A DNA stretch of 64,000 bases from Halanaerobium sp964649895 (GCA_964649895.1 CAZYRX010000005.1:6607-70606), one strand, 5' to 3'; numbered from the stretch's first letter, positions 51,395-60,960 are shown. Program-made: numbers and translations. Notes: generated by a model from the sequence alone, not told the origin.

Positions 51395-52327
51395 TTATTT
51401 AACAACACTTTTTGTATCTGCCGTTGAATTTAGATTTGTCTTTTTTTTCTTGCTAACTTGACCTTTTACATCTTTACTAAGAGTTTTTTCTTTTTTAGAT
51501 TTATAATTTAAATAACCCGCAGTTATTATAAAAACCCCTCCTATAATTGTAATTATATCAGGTATCTCCTGAAAAAAGAAAAAGCCAAGCAGTGAAGAAA
51601 ATACAATATTAGCATAAGTATAAATAGAAAGTTCTCCAGCTTCAGCATGTCGATAAGCATTTGTCATAAAAAGTTGAGCTATTGCTGCAAAAAGACCAAG
51701 TGCAGTTAAAGCTATTATTTCATTTACATTTGGAACCACAAATCTATCTGTTAACATAAATGGTAACACAGCAATTGTTGAAAAAAGGCTGAAATAAAAT
51801 ACTACTGCTGCTGCCGAATCAGTTTTTCTAAGCTCCCTAACAATAGTATAGGCAATACCCGCAAATAGACTGGATAGAAGCGCTACTAATGCAGGAAAAA
51901 TATTCGAATCAAACCCTGGTCTTATGACAAAAATAGCTCCTACTGCTGCTATTATAAGAGCAGCAATCTGCATTTTGGTAATTTTTTCTTTCAAAAATAC
52001 AGATGCAAAAATAACAACAAAAAACGGAGACATCTTGTTTAATATAACAGCATCAGAGAGTCTTATCTGACTTAAAGCATAAAAGTATGCTGCTATTCCT
52101 AAGAGCCCAAAACTGCTCCTAAGTACTAATAATCTTATATTGTTTCCAGCAATACTCTTTCCACTTCTTCTTATTATCACAAACGCTGCTGCTGCAGCAA
52201 TTAAATTGCGGAAAAATATCTTTTCAACAGTTGGTATATCTCCTAAGTATTTAACTACTGCAGCCATCAATGCAAAAAATAGTGATGACATAAGTATAAA
52301 AATTATTCCTTTATTTCTTTTTTCCAT
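51395..52327 (-). CDS. EamA/DMT-family transporter
   Basis: 310 residues, ten membrane segments in two EamA repeats (FALMAAVVKYLGDIPTVEKIFFRNLIAA; VALLSSLFAGIAYTIVRELRK), then a lysine-rich cytoplasmic tail of about 35 residues ending in SVVK. Exports or imports small molecules; substrate not predictable. ATG 52327 has GAGGTGG 5 bases upstream. The 62-bp tandem repeat and assembly gap begin 21 bases before its start, so its promoter region may be incomplete. Confidence 0.88.
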   Translation of the reverse strand: MEKRNKGIIFILMSSLFFALMAAVVKYLGDIPTVEKIFFRNLIAAAAAFVIIRRSGKSIAGNNIRLLVLRSSFGLLGIAAYFYALSQIRLSDAVILNKMSPFFVVIFASVFLKEKITKMQIAALIIAAVGAIFVIRPGFDSNIFPALVALLSSLFAGIAYTIVRELRKTDSAAAVVFYFSLFSTIAVLPFMLTDRFVVPNVNEIIALTALGLFAAIAQLFMTNAYRHAEAGELSIYTYANIVFSSLLGFFFFQEIPDIITIIGGVFIITAGYLNYKSKKEKTLSKDVKGQVSKKKKTNLNSTADTKSVVK

Positions 52328-52348
52328 TTTTCCCACCTCATTTTATAA

Positions 52349-52465
52349 CGCATTTTCTTTGATATTACGAATTGTTAATGCCTTATTTGGCCATCGAGGC
52401 CGGCATCTATCGCATTTTCTTTGATATTACGAATTGTTAATGCCTTATTTGGCCATCGAGGCCGG
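52349..52465. repeat. 62-bp tandem repeat next to an assembly gap
   Basis: Copy 1 is 52349-52410 and copy 2 (identical, 55 bases seen) is 52411-52465, where the gap starts. After the gap, 52566-52572 (CATCTAT) completes a unit and CGCATTTTC begins another before the sequence diverges. Each unit contains GGCCATCGAGGCC, much richer in GC than its surroundings. Confidence 0.85.
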
Positions 52466-52565
52466 NNNNNNNNNNNNNNNNNNNNNNNNNNNNNNNNNNN
52501 NNNNNNNNNNNNNNNNNNNNNNNNNNNNNNNNNNNNNNNNNNNNNNNNNNNNNNNNNNNNNNNNN
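52466..52565. other. Assembly gap of exactly 100 N
   Basis: The run of 100 N is a standard unknown-length placeholder. It falls inside the tandem repeat, so copy number is unresolved and sequence may be missing between the EamA gene and the suf operon. No gene is visible in 52328-52655. Confidence 0.98.
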
Positions 52566-52655
52566 CATCTATCGCATTTTCGATTTTGCGTCTTATTTTT
52601 TATTCTTATTGAGATTTATTATCAATGATTATATAGTTTTTAAACTATTATGTAA

Positions 52656-52684
52656 AGAAAAACTTCACCCAAAGGTGAAGTTTT
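52656..52684 (-). terminator. Terminator of the suf operon
   Basis: AAAACTTCACC / GGTGAAGTTTT 11-bp stem, 4-base loop, followed by TCTTT on minus. Confidence 0.88.
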
Positions 52685-52792
52685 AACAGACAAACTATTA
52701 AAAATTAATCATATTTTTTCAAGAATTTTTATTAAGACAAATTAATAATATCTGTTTTTCTAAATTAATTTTAAAGCTATAATGAAAAGTTA

Positions 52793-53224
52793 TTAACTTC
52801 TCTCACCTAGAGCTTCTTTTAGTGTGTGCCAAGAAAGAACCGCACATTTAACTCTTGCAGGCATATTAGATATATTTTTTAAAGCCATGGCATCTTTTAA
52901 TTTCCGTAGTTCCTGCTGGTCATCGATTTCTTTTTTTATCATTGCTATAAATGTTTCAACAAGATCAAGTGCTTCCTCAATAGTTTTGCCTTTAATTAAG
53001 TCAATCATAATTGAAGTCGAAGCTTGAGAAATTGCACATCCACTTCCTGTAAACGCAGCATCTTCTATATAATTATCATCTAATTTAAGTTCTAATGTTA
53101 TGTCATCTCCACAGCTTGGGTTATGACCATGTTCACTTATATCAGGATTATTCAATTCTTTTTTGTTACGGCTATTTTTATTGTGCTCCATAATTAATTC
53201 TGTATAAACTGAGTTAAGATCCAT
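52793..53224 (-). CDS. sufU: SufU-type Fe-S assembly scaffold/sulfur transfer protein
   Basis: 143 residues. Three conserved Cys: NPSCGDDI, GSGCAISQASTS and VKCAVLSWHTLKEAL, with the Asp of CGDD, matching SufU, the zinc protein that takes sulfur from SufS in Firmicutes. ATG 53224 follows GGGAGG by 9 bases and overlaps sufS by 11 bases. Last gene of sufCBDSU. Confidence 0.94.
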   Translation of the reverse strand: MDLNSVYTELIMEHNKNSRNKKELNNPDISEHGHNPSCGDDITLELKLDDNYIEDAAFTGSGCAISQASTSIMIDLIKGKTIEEALDLVETFIAMIKKEIDDQQELRKLKDAMALKNISNMPARVKCAVLSWHTLKEALGERS

Positions 53225-54455
53225 AGCCAAAAACCTCCCTTGCTTTATGAACTGCATCAATAAACTTATCTATATCTTCTTTCGTATTATAAAAATAGAA
53301 ACTTATTCTACCGGTAGCACTTATATCAAAATACTTCATCAGAGGCTGTGCACAGTGATAACCCGATCTAAGGGCAATACCCTCTGTATCTACAATACTC
53401 GCCAGATCGTGTGGATGTACTCCCTTGACATTAAAAGAAATAATTCCACCTCGGTCGATCAAATCAGTTGGACCTGCTATCTCAAAAAAATCAAGTTCAT
53501 TCATTTTTTTAAGAGCATAAGCAGTCAACTCATTTTCTTTTTCCTCAATATATTCAAGTCCTATATTATTCAGATAATCTATAGCAGCACTTAAACCAAC
53601 CGCACCTTCAGCATTTGGAGTGCCTGCCTCAAATTTTTCAGGGAGTGGAGCATAAGTTGCACTCTGTTCATCTACATATTCTATCATGCCTCCACCAGTA
53701 AGAAATGGTGGTATTTCTTCTAATAATACTTTTTTACCATACAGCACTCCGATACCCATCGGAGCCAGCATCTTATGACCAGAAAAAGCATAAAAATCTG
53801 CATTGATATCTCTAACATCAGTTTTTATGTGTGGAGCTCCCTGAGCACCATCAACAACCACAAGTGCTCCCATCTTATGAGCATATTCAGCCATTTCTTT
53901 AATTGGATTAATTACGCCCGTCACATTTGACATCTGAGAAATGCTTAAAATTTTTGTTTTATCTGTTATTTTTTCTTCAAGTTCTGTCATTGGTATTTTA
54001 TAATTTTCATCTGGATAAAGAAACTTTAATTTTATATTTTTTCTTTTTGCAAGCTGCTGCCAAGGCACAATATTACTGTGATGTTCTATAACTGATACTA
54101 CTATCTCATCACCTTCATCTAAAGTTTCTCCTAAGCTGTAAGCTATTAAATTTAAAGATTCAGTTGTATTTCTGGTAAAGATAATTTCTTCACTATATTC
54201 TGCATTGATAAAATCCCGTACATTATCCCTTGCCTTTTTATAAGCCTCAGTTGCCCTTACGCTCAATGAATGTGCACCTCTATGTGGATTTGCATTCATT
54301 GTTTTATTGTAATTATATACAGCATCCAGCACAGCTTCTGGCTTTTGCGTAGTTGCAGCATTATCCAGATAAACAAGTTCTTTCCCATTAAATTTTTCTT
54401 TTAAAATAGGGAAGTCTTTTTTATATTTATTCTCTAATTCTAGTTTTGATTTCAT
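53214..54455 (-). CDS. sufS: Cysteine desulfurase SufS
   Basis: 413 residues, PLP enzyme of the SufS group. PLP Lys in YAFSGHKMLAPMGIGVLYG at about 230; sulfur-carrying Cys in LRSGYHCAQPLM at about 370; DNAATTQKP and NPHRGAHSLS at the N terminus. It supplies sulfur from cysteine. Overlaps sufD by 29 bases and sufU by 11, so tightly coupled. Confidence 0.97.
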   Translation of the reverse strand: MKSKLELENKYKKDFPILKEKFNGKELVYLDNAATTQKPEAVLDAVYNYNKTMNANPHRGAHSLSVRATEAYKKARDNVRDFINAEYSEEIIFTRNTTESLNLIAYSLGETLDEGDEIVVSVIEHHSNIVPWQQLAKRKNIKLKFLYPDENYKIPMTELEEKITDKTKILSISQMSNVTGVINPIKEMAEYAHKMGALVVVDGAQGAPHIKTDVRDINADFYAFSGHKMLAPMGIGVLYGKKVLLEEIPPFLTGGGMIEYVDEQSATYAPLPEKFEAGTPNAEGAVGLSAAIDYLNNIGLEYIEEKENELTAYALKKMNELDFFEIAGPTDLIDRGGIISFNVKGVHPHDLASIVDTEGIALRSGYHCAQPLMKYFDISATGRISFYFYNTKEDIDKFIDAVHKAREVFGYGS

Positions 54456-55617
54456 TTATAACACTTCCTTTAAGATCACTCAGAGGTATTTTATCAAAGA
54501 TAGGATTAAAGGCTGCTTCAATCATCATTCTTTTTGCTTCTGCCTCTGTCATACCTCTACTCATTAGATAATATAATCTCTGCTGATCTATCTGACCTGC
54601 ACTTACTGCATGTTCTCCTTCTACATTGTCTTCTTCACAAAATAGAGCGGGAATTGAGTCAGAATCTACAGTTTTATCAAGTAGAAGCACTTCTTCACGT
54701 TCTGATCCATTCGCATGACTAGCACCTTTTTGAAAATAGAGATCTCCTCTAAAAACTTTTTTAGCTCTATCTTTTAGAACTCCCTTACTTTCTATTTCAC
54801 TTGTGCTGTGACGTCCCTGATGATTAATTTTAAAGGCAATATCCAATTTTCTATCTTCATCTGCAAAATATACATTATTTATGCTTGCACGGCTTCCATC
54901 TGAAACCAGAGTATTTTCATTATTTGTTACAGAGTTTCTAGCTCCTAATTCAATCGGTATCCAGTTTAATTCTCCTTGATTTGATACTAAAGAAAAATTA
55001 CTGTCAAAATTATCACTTTTATTATTGAATCTCTGAACTTTTACAATATTCAACACAGCATTATTTTCCACAATAACTTTTGTTAAACCATTGTGAAAAG
55101 CTTCTAAATTTTGATCTTTCATTCTATAATCTATTACAACAGTTAAACTAGAGTTTTCTTCTGCAACAATAAGATTATTATCTATTAAAAACGGGTTTTC
55201 TTTTTCTAACTCATAATAAATTTCCACAGGTATATTGACTTTACTTCCTGCTGTAGCTTTTATAAAAAGTCCTGTATTATAAAAAGATTCTGCCATAGAA
55301 GTATATTTTTCTCCAAGACCTGTATTCCCTTTATCAACTATATTTTCCGCAAATCTATCTAAATAATCTATAATCTCTTTTTCATCTTTTAGGTTATCTG
55401 TCATTTTCTTAATAATAATTTCTTCTTGACCTTTTTTATCTTTTAAATATTCTTTATTATAAGGTCTGTACTCAGGCATATTATAATCTAGTATTTTAAT
55501 TCTTTCAAAATCTGTTTCTTCTATTTCAGAATATATATCAAAAGAATCTCTTCTTTTTTTGCTCAATAATTCTGATTGTCCAGTAGTTAAATTATCAACT
55601 AATTTTTTATTATACAT
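54427..55617 (-). CDS. sufD: Fe-S assembly protein SufD
   Basis: 396 residues. The beta-helix core with DLYFQKGASHANGSEREEVLLLD and SIPALFCEEDNVEGEHAVSAGQIDQQRLYYLMSRGMTEAEAKRMMIEAAF is shared by SufB/SufD; SufD is shorter than SufB and partners it. ATG 55617 follows AGGTGA by 5 bases. SufBC2D forms the scaffold complex. Confidence 0.95.
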   Translation of the reverse strand: MYNKKLVDNLTTGQSELLSKKRRDSFDIYSEIEETDFERIKILDYNMPEYRPYNKEYLKDKKGQEEIIIKKMTDNLKDEKEIIDYLDRFAENIVDKGNTGLGEKYTSMAESFYNTGLFIKATAGSKVNIPVEIYYELEKENPFLIDNNLIVAEENSSLTVVIDYRMKDQNLEAFHNGLTKVIVENNAVLNIVKVQRFNNKSDNFDSNFSLVSNQGELNWIPIELGARNSVTNNENTLVSDGSRASINNVYFADEDRKLDIAFKINHQGRHSTSEIESKGVLKDRAKKVFRGDLYFQKGASHANGSEREEVLLLDKTVDSDSIPALFCEEDNVEGEHAVSAGQIDQQRLYYLMSRGMTEAEAKRMMIEAAFNPIFDKIPLSDLKGSVINEIKTRIRE

Positions 55618-55626
55618 ATCTATCAC

Positions 55627-57030
55627 CTATCCTATAGTTCCTTCTAGTTCTAAATTGATCAGGTTATTTAACTCTACCGCATATTCTAGAGGTAGTTCAT
55701 TAGCAATTGGCTCCACAAAACCACGAACAATCATAGCTTTTGCTTCTTCTTCACTAATTCCTCTGCTCATCAAATAAAATATAGCTTCTTCGCTTATACG
55801 ACCAACTTTAGCTTCATGACCTATATCTATATCATCAGTCTGTAGTTTCATTATTGGTAAAGTATCAGAAACTGAATCATTGTCAAGCATTAAAGACTCA
55901 CATGATACAGATGCTTTAGAATGATGTGCATTTTTAGTAGCTTTGAGAAGACCTCTGTAATAGGCATGGCCGCCATCTTTGGCTATTGAACGTGCATTTA
56001 CAGTAGAAGTTGTGTGTGGAGCTGCATGAATTACCTGAGCACCAGTATCTAAATACTGGCCTTCAGCAGCAAATGTAATACCTGTAAATTCAGCCCTAGC
56101 TCTTTCACCATTTAATATACTCATTGGATAAAGCATAGAAACCCTGGAGCCAAATGAGCCAGATACCCATTCAATAACACCATCTTCTTCAACTTTTGCT
56201 CTTTTAGTATTGAGATTATACATATTTCTCGACCAATTTTCTATTGTAGAATATCTAAGTTTAGCACTTTTCCCTACAAAAAGTTCAACTGCACCAGCAT
56301 GCAGATTATTAACAGAATATTTAGGGGCAGAACATCCTTCAATAAAATGAGCATCTGCACCTTCTTCTAAAATAATCAGGGTGTGTTCGAACTGACCTGC
56401 TCCAGGTGCATTTAATCTAAAATATGATTGTAATGGTATATCAACATCAATTCCAGCTGGTACATATACAAATGATCCTCCTGACCAGACTGCACCATGA
56501 AGAGCTGCAAACTTATGATCATTTGGTGTTATCAATTTCATAAAATGCTCTTTAACAATATCTTCGTATTCTTTAACAGCATTTTCCATGTCCATATAGA
56601 TAACACCCTGCTCAACAAGCTCTTTTTTTAGATTATGATAAACCACCTCGGAATCATACTGAGCACCAACACCTGCCAATGATTTTTTTTCTGCTTCAGG
56701 TATACCAAGTGAATCAAATGTTTTTTTAATATCCTCAGGTACTTCATCCCAGTCATTCTGTAGTTCAGCATCCGGTCTAATATAAGTTATAATATTTTCT
56801 ATATCTAAGTCCGAAAGATCTGCTCCCCAATCTGGAACTTTTTTATTTTTATATATTTCAAGAGATTTTAGTCTGAATTCTCTCATCCACTTAGGTTCAT
56901 CTTTTTCTCTAGAAATCTCTCTAATAACTTCTTTAGTTAGTCCTTTTTGCGATTTGTATTTATATTTGTTTTCATTTTTTTGATCAAAAAGACTGCGGTC
57001 AATATCTTTGACTTCTGTCTTATCTCCCAT
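55627..57030 (-). CDS. sufB: Fe-S assembly protein SufB
   Basis: 467 residues. Typical SufB segments: VYVPAGIDVDIPLQSYFRLNAPGAGQFEHTLIILEEGA, FIEGCSAPKYSVNNLHAGAVE with conserved Cys, and YYRGLLKATKNAHHSKASVSCESLMLDNDSVSDTLP. Core scaffold of the SUF machinery. Lies 45 bases after sufC. Confidence 0.97.
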   Translation of the reverse strand: MGDKTEVKDIDRSLFDQKNENKYKYKSQKGLTKEVIREISREKDEPKWMREFRLKSLEIYKNKKVPDWGADLSDLDIENIITYIRPDAELQNDWDEVPEDIKKTFDSLGIPEAEKKSLAGVGAQYDSEVVYHNLKKELVEQGVIYMDMENAVKEYEDIVKEHFMKLITPNDHKFAALHGAVWSGGSFVYVPAGIDVDIPLQSYFRLNAPGAGQFEHTLIILEEGADAHFIEGCSAPKYSVNNLHAGAVELFVGKSAKLRYSTIENWSRNMYNLNTKRAKVEEDGVIEWVSGSFGSRVSMLYPMSILNGERARAEFTGITFAAEGQYLDTGAQVIHAAPHTTSTVNARSIAKDGGHAYYRGLLKATKNAHHSKASVSCESLMLDNDSVSDTLPIMKLQTDDIDIGHEAKVGRISEEAIFYLMSRGISEEEAKAMIVRGFVEPIANELPLEYAVELNNLINLELEGTIG

Positions 57031-57075
57031 TTGAAAAACCTCCTATCAAAAATAAATCTATTAAAATCAAACTGC

Positions 57076-57849
57076 CTAGCAGTTTGTCTTAGAATTTAAC
57101 TCCTCTGCTTTATCTCTGTATTCAGCATAACCATTTTTCTCTATTTCTCTGGCCAGCTCCATACCTCCAGATTTTACAATTTTACCTTCTACCAGTACAT
57201 GAACATAATCTGGATCTAAATAATCCAAAATTTGATTGTGATGAGTAATTATTATCATTGAATTATCATCAGAAGAAAGTTTTTTAATTCCTTCAGCAAC
57301 AGTTTTGGTTGCATCCACATCAAGTCCAGAATCTGTTTCATCAAGTATTGCAAGTTTAGGCTCTAAAACAGCCATCTGCAGAATTTCATTTTTCTTCTTT
57401 TCTCCACCAGAAAAACCTTTATTTAAATATCTATCTGCATAAGATTCATCAATATCTAATAACTTCATTTTTTCTTCAAGTAAAAATTTAAAATCAAAAA
57501 TACTTTGATTTTCTCCTGTTACAGAAGTTTTAGCAGTCCTCAGAAAATTTTCTACAGTAACTCCCGGAATTTCCTGAGGATATTGAAATGAAAGGAAAAT
57601 ACCTTTTTTAGCTCTTTTATCAACTGCAAGACCGTTAATATTTTGTCCTTCAAAATCAACCTCACCTGCTGTTATCTCATAATCAGGATGTCCCATGAGA
57701 ACATTAGCAAGAGTTGATTTTCCAGAACCATTTGGTCCCATAATTACATGTATTTCTCCTTTTTCTACTTCAAGGTTAATACCTTTTAGTATTTCTTCTT
57801 CTTCAACTCTACTTTTTAAGTTACATATTTTAAGCAATTTATTATCCAT
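57076..57849 (-). CDS. sufC: Fe-S assembly ATPase SufC
   Basis: 257 residues. Walker A GPNGSGKST, KGIFLSFQYPQEIPGV Q-loop, signature FSGGEKKKNEILQM (SufC type), and Walker B LAILDETDSGLD. Drives the SufBCD complex. First gene of the operon, with a promoter at 57902-57930 and AAGGAG 12 bases before ATG. Confidence 0.97.
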   Translation of the reverse strand: MDNKLLKICNLKSRVEEEEILKGINLEVEKGEIHVIMGPNGSGKSTLANVLMGHPDYEITAGEVDFEGQNINGLAVDKRAKKGIFLSFQYPQEIPGVTVENFLRTAKTSVTGENQSIFDFKFLLEEKMKLLDIDESYADRYLNKGFSGGEKKKNEILQMAVLEPKLAILDETDSGLDVDATKTVAEGIKKLSSDDNSMIIITHHNQILDYLDPDYVHVLVEGKIVKSGGMELAREIEKNGYAEYRDKAEELNSKTNC

Positions 57850-57878
57850 ATCTATGACATCTCCTTATTTAAAGTAAT

Positions 57879-57930
57879 TTACTCAACATTATTCTATTTA
57901 TATCCTACTACATTACTCAACTTTAGTCAA
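57879..57930 (-). promoter_or_regulatory. suf operon promoter with a pair of 13-bp direct repeats
   Basis: Minus strand TTGACT (57930-57925), 17 bases, TAGGAT (57907-57902). TAAAGTTGAGTAA (57925-57913) lies between -35 and -10 and TAATGTTGAGTAA (57891-57879) lies near the predicted transcription start; they match in 12 of 13 bases and are 34 bases apart. They are good candidates for a repressor sensing Fe-S status (IscR/Rrf2 type). Confidence 0.6.
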
Positions 57931-57960
57931 GCCATAAATAGAAAAAGTTCTTCAGCATAG

Positions 57961-57986
57961 AAAAAAGCCGGAAAAACCCGACTTTT
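57961..57986 (-). terminator. Terminator of the AI-2E-type permease gene
   Basis: AAAAGTCGG / CCGGCTTTT stem with one G-T pair, loop of 6, ending in TTTTTT on minus. Confidence 0.8.
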
Positions 57987-58056
57987 AGTAAAGTATTTTA
58001 CTAGAATTCTATTCTGAAATCAATTGATAATATCTTAAATAGATTTTTTAAAATAA

Positions 58057-59127
58057 TTACTCATTCTTTTCTTCAAGAACCTTTCTTTTATATATAAGTC
58101 TTGCTACAACATAAACTGGTACAGCTGTCAGTGCACCAATAAAGCCAAATAAATAAACCCCTGATAATACAACAAATAATACAATTAGTGGATGGATCTC
58201 CAGCCGTTTACCTTGAACTAAAGGTCTAATTAAATTACCTTCTAAATACTGAGCAATCACTATAATAATAAGCACACCCAAGAACAAAAACCAGCTATTT
58301 GTAACTGCTACAAATACTGCAGGTAAGCTCCCAAAAAATGGCCCTATAATTGGAACTAAAGACATGATCATTGCTATTAAAGCAAGAGCCAGCGCATTAG
58401 GTAGACCAATAATTAAAAAGCCAATAAACATTACAAGTCCCAAAAACATAGCTACTAAAAGTTGAGAACCAATAAATGCAGATAATAGTTGATCAATCTC
58501 ATAGCCAAGGTTTTCTATTTCTTTTCTTCTATGTTTAGGAATCGCATTAAGAGTGTTTCTAACTAATTTTTCATCATCTTTAAGAAAATATAATAATACA
58601 ATTGGTATCAAGATGATAACAAGACCAAAGTTGGTCAAAGAACTAAATATACCCATATAATTATATGAGGATATTTTATTAATTATCTCATCTGTATATT
58701 GATATAATCTATCTCTGATATTAAATTCAGTTAAAAAAGTGCTGTCCAGCTCCACATCAACATATTCTTTGATATTATCAAATATATCCAGTATAGAATC
58801 ATAAACCATTCTATAATTACTGCTTAATTCTTTACCCTGCTCATAAATTATACTCCCACCAAAATAAAAAACAAAAAATAAAACAACTATCACTATCAAA
58901 AGAGAAATGACTACAGATATTGTTTTGCTTTTAAGCATTGGCTGTAAAAATCTTACTAGAGGTCTAATTAAATAATAGAAAAAAGCACTTAATAAAACGG
59001 GCAGCAAAATGAAACTCAAAACCGATGTTAGAGGTGTCATTATATATGGAATCTGACCTGCTAAAAAAATAATAACTAAAATCATTATCAATCTAAAAGC
59101 ATATCTAAAAAATTTATCATTCAGCAT
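58057..59127 (-). CDS. AI-2E transporter family (PerM/YtvI-like) permease
   Basis: 356 residues, about eight membrane segments with the central soluble portion after the second pair. GLVMFIGFLIIGLPNALALALIAMIMSLVPIIGPFFGSLPA and IVIAQYLEGNLIRPLVQGKRLEIHPLIVLFVVLSG are typical for the family, which includes YtvI and some Na+/H+ antiporters. Substrate not clear. Monocistronic, own terminator. ATG follows AGGAGAG. Confidence 0.88.
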   Translation of the reverse strand: MLNDKFFRYAFRLIMILVIIFLAGQIPYIMTPLTSVLSFILLPVLLSAFFYYLIRPLVRFLQPMLKSKTISVVISLLIVIVVLFFVFYFGGSIIYEQGKELSSNYRMVYDSILDIFDNIKEYVDVELDSTFLTEFNIRDRLYQYTDEIINKISSYNYMGIFSSLTNFGLVIILIPIVLLYFLKDDEKLVRNTLNAIPKHRRKEIENLGYEIDQLLSAFIGSQLLVAMFLGLVMFIGFLIIGLPNALALALIAMIMSLVPIIGPFFGSLPAVFVAVTNSWFLFLGVLIIIVIAQYLEGNLIRPLVQGKRLEIHPLIVLFVVLSGVYLFGFIGALTAVPVYVVARLIYKRKVLEEKNE

Positions 59128-59204
59128 TTTATATCTCTCCTGTCAGATTAATTATTAATTCTTCAGCGTATATGAGTGTATATGATTATATTTCTTTATA
59201 AATC

Positions 59205-59233
59205 AAAAAAACCCTGCCTCAATGACAGGGTTT
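59205..59233 (-). terminator. Terminator of the kor-mutase operon
   Basis: AAACCCTG / CAGGGTTT 8-bp stem with 9-base loop followed by TTTT on minus; about 40 bases after the mutase stop. Confidence 0.88.
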
Positions 59234-59274
59234 AAAAATTTAAACTTTGTGATTATCTTTTTATATGTTTTTGT

Positions 59275-60960
59275 TCAAATTCCTTTTGACTTATAAACTC
59301 CAAATACATCTCTCAACTGATCACTGATTTCATTTAATGAAGCCCGTACTTTTACTGCTTCTATTATTACAGGCATTAAATTCTTATTATCCTGAGCAGC
59401 TTTTTTCACTTCAGATAATGCCTCTTTAACTTTTTCTAAATCTCTTGATTCTTTTATTTTTTTAAGATTTTTTATCTGTTCAGATTCTAATTCTGGATCA
59501 ACTTTCAAAAGATCAATATTAGTCTTTTTACTTGACTTATACTTGTTAACCCCAACAACAGTTTGTCTTTTCTCATCAATATCTTTTTGTTTTCTATAGG
59601 CACTTTCCTGTATTTCTCTCTGAACAAAACCTGATTCTACTGCCTCTGCCATTCCCCCAATTTTATCTATTCTCTCTAAATATTTTTTTGATTTGCTTAC
59701 GAAATTATCAGTAAGTTCTTCAATATAATATGAACCACCAAGTGGATCAATCAAATCTGCTGCTCCACTTTCTTCAGCGATAATCTGTTGGGTTCTTAAA
59801 GCTATTTCCACAGCTTCTTCAGAAGGAAGGCTTAAAGCTTCATCATAAGAATTAGTATGAAGAGATTGTGTGCCTCCTAGTACAGCTGAAAGTGCCTGGA
59901 TTGTAACTCTAATTATATTATTTAGCGGTTGTTCTGCAGTTAAAGCTGTTCCAGCAGTCTGGGTATGAAAACGTAGGAGCTTGGATTTTTTATTTTTAGC
60001 ATCAAATCTTTCTTCCATAATCTCTGCCCAGAGTCTTCTAGCAGCTCTAAATTTAGCGGTTTCTTCTAGCAAATTCATTTGAGCTGCAAAGAAAAAAGAA
60101 AGCCTTGGTGCAAAATCATCAACTTTTAATCCAATTTTTAAGGCTGATTCAACATATTCTACCGCATTCGCTAAAGTAAAAGCAAGTTCCTGAACTGCAG
60201 TTGCTCCAGCTTCTCTAATATGATAACCGCTAATACTTATAGTATTAAAAGAAGGCATATTTGCTGAGCAATATTCGAAAATATCAGTAATTAAACGCAG
60301 AGAAGCCTTAGGTGGATAAATATAGGTACCTCTTGCTGCATATTCTTTTAATATATCATTTTGGATTGTACCTGATAAAGATTTTTTATCTATTCCCTTT
60401 TCTTCTGCAGTTACAATATACATAGCAAGTATAACTGCAGCTGGTGCATTTATAGTCATCGAGGTACTGACCTTATCTAAAGGTATATTTTCAAAAAGTT
60501 TTTTCATATCCTCAACTGTGTCAACAGCAACCCCAACTCGACCTACTTCTCCCTCAGACAGAGAATGGTCAGAATCATATCCTATCTGAGTTGGAAGATC
60601 AAAAGCAACACTCAAACCAGTCTGTCCCTGTTCAAGTAAATATTTAAATCTATTATTAGTTTCGGCAGCTGTTCCATATCCAGAATACTGCCTCATTGTC
60701 CAGAGACGGCTTCTATACATAGTAGAGTATACTCCGCGTGTATAAGGGTATTCTCCAGGAAATGATATTTTATCCAGATAATCTATATTTTCATTGTCCA
60801 AAGGGGTATATATTTCTTTTGTTTCGCTTTCAGCATCACCAACGAATTTTTCTTTCCGGCTGCCAAATTTTTCTAAGATAGGTCTAAATTCGTTTTCTCT
60901 CCAGCTTTTAAGTGCAAGAGCCAGTTCTGTATAATAAGAATCCTCATTATATTTTCCCAT
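59275..60960 (-). CDS. Methylmalonyl-CoA mutase-like large subunit (no B12 domain)
   Basis: 561 residues. The TIM-barrel region reads YPYTRGVYSTMYRSRLWTMRQYSGYGTAAETN, GLSVAFDLPTQIGYDSDH, SGTIQNDILKEYAARGTYIYPP and FNTISISGYHIREAGATAVQE, as in the coenzyme-B12 acyl-CoA mutase family; the Arg in AARGTYIYPP fits methylmalonyl rather than isobutyryl specificity, but this is tentative. The C-terminal B12 domain (DxHxxG) is absent, so a separate small subunit must exist elsewhere. ATG 60960 follows GAGGAG by 8 bases and overlaps the oxidoreductase gamma gene by 14 bases. Confidence 0.9.
   Translation of the reverse strand: MGKYNEDSYYTELALALKSWRENEFRPILEKFGSRKEKFVGDAESETKEIYTPLDNENIDYLDKISFPGEYPYTRGVYSTMYRSRLWTMRQYSGYGTAAETNNRFKYLLEQGQTGLSVAFDLPTQIGYDSDHSLSEGEVGRVGVAVDTVEDMKKLFENIPLDKVSTSMTINAPAAVILAMYIVTAEEKGIDKKSLSGTIQNDILKEYAARGTYIYPPKASLRLITDIFEYCSANMPSFNTISISGYHIREAGATAVQELAFTLANAVEYVESALKIGLKVDDFAPRLSFFFAAQMNLLEETAKFRAARRLWAEIMEERFDAKNKKSKLLRFHTQTAGTALTAEQPLNNIIRVTIQALSAVLGGTQSLHTNSYDEALSLPSEEAVEIALRTQQIIAEESGAADLIDPLGGSYYIEELTDNFVSKSKKYLERIDKIGGMAEAVESGFVQREIQESAYRKQKDIDEKRQTVVGVNKYKSSKKTNIDLLKVDPELESEQIKNLKKIKESRDLEKVKEALSEVKKAAQDNKNLMPVIIEAVKVRASLNEISDQLRDVFGVYKSKGI

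Noticed and set aside
52349..52581. CRISPR array
   Set aside because: Units are identical over their whole 62 bases with no variable spacers, and no cas genes are near.
52421..52628. Frames reading through the N run
   Set aside because: They are open only because the unknown bases cannot encode a stop.
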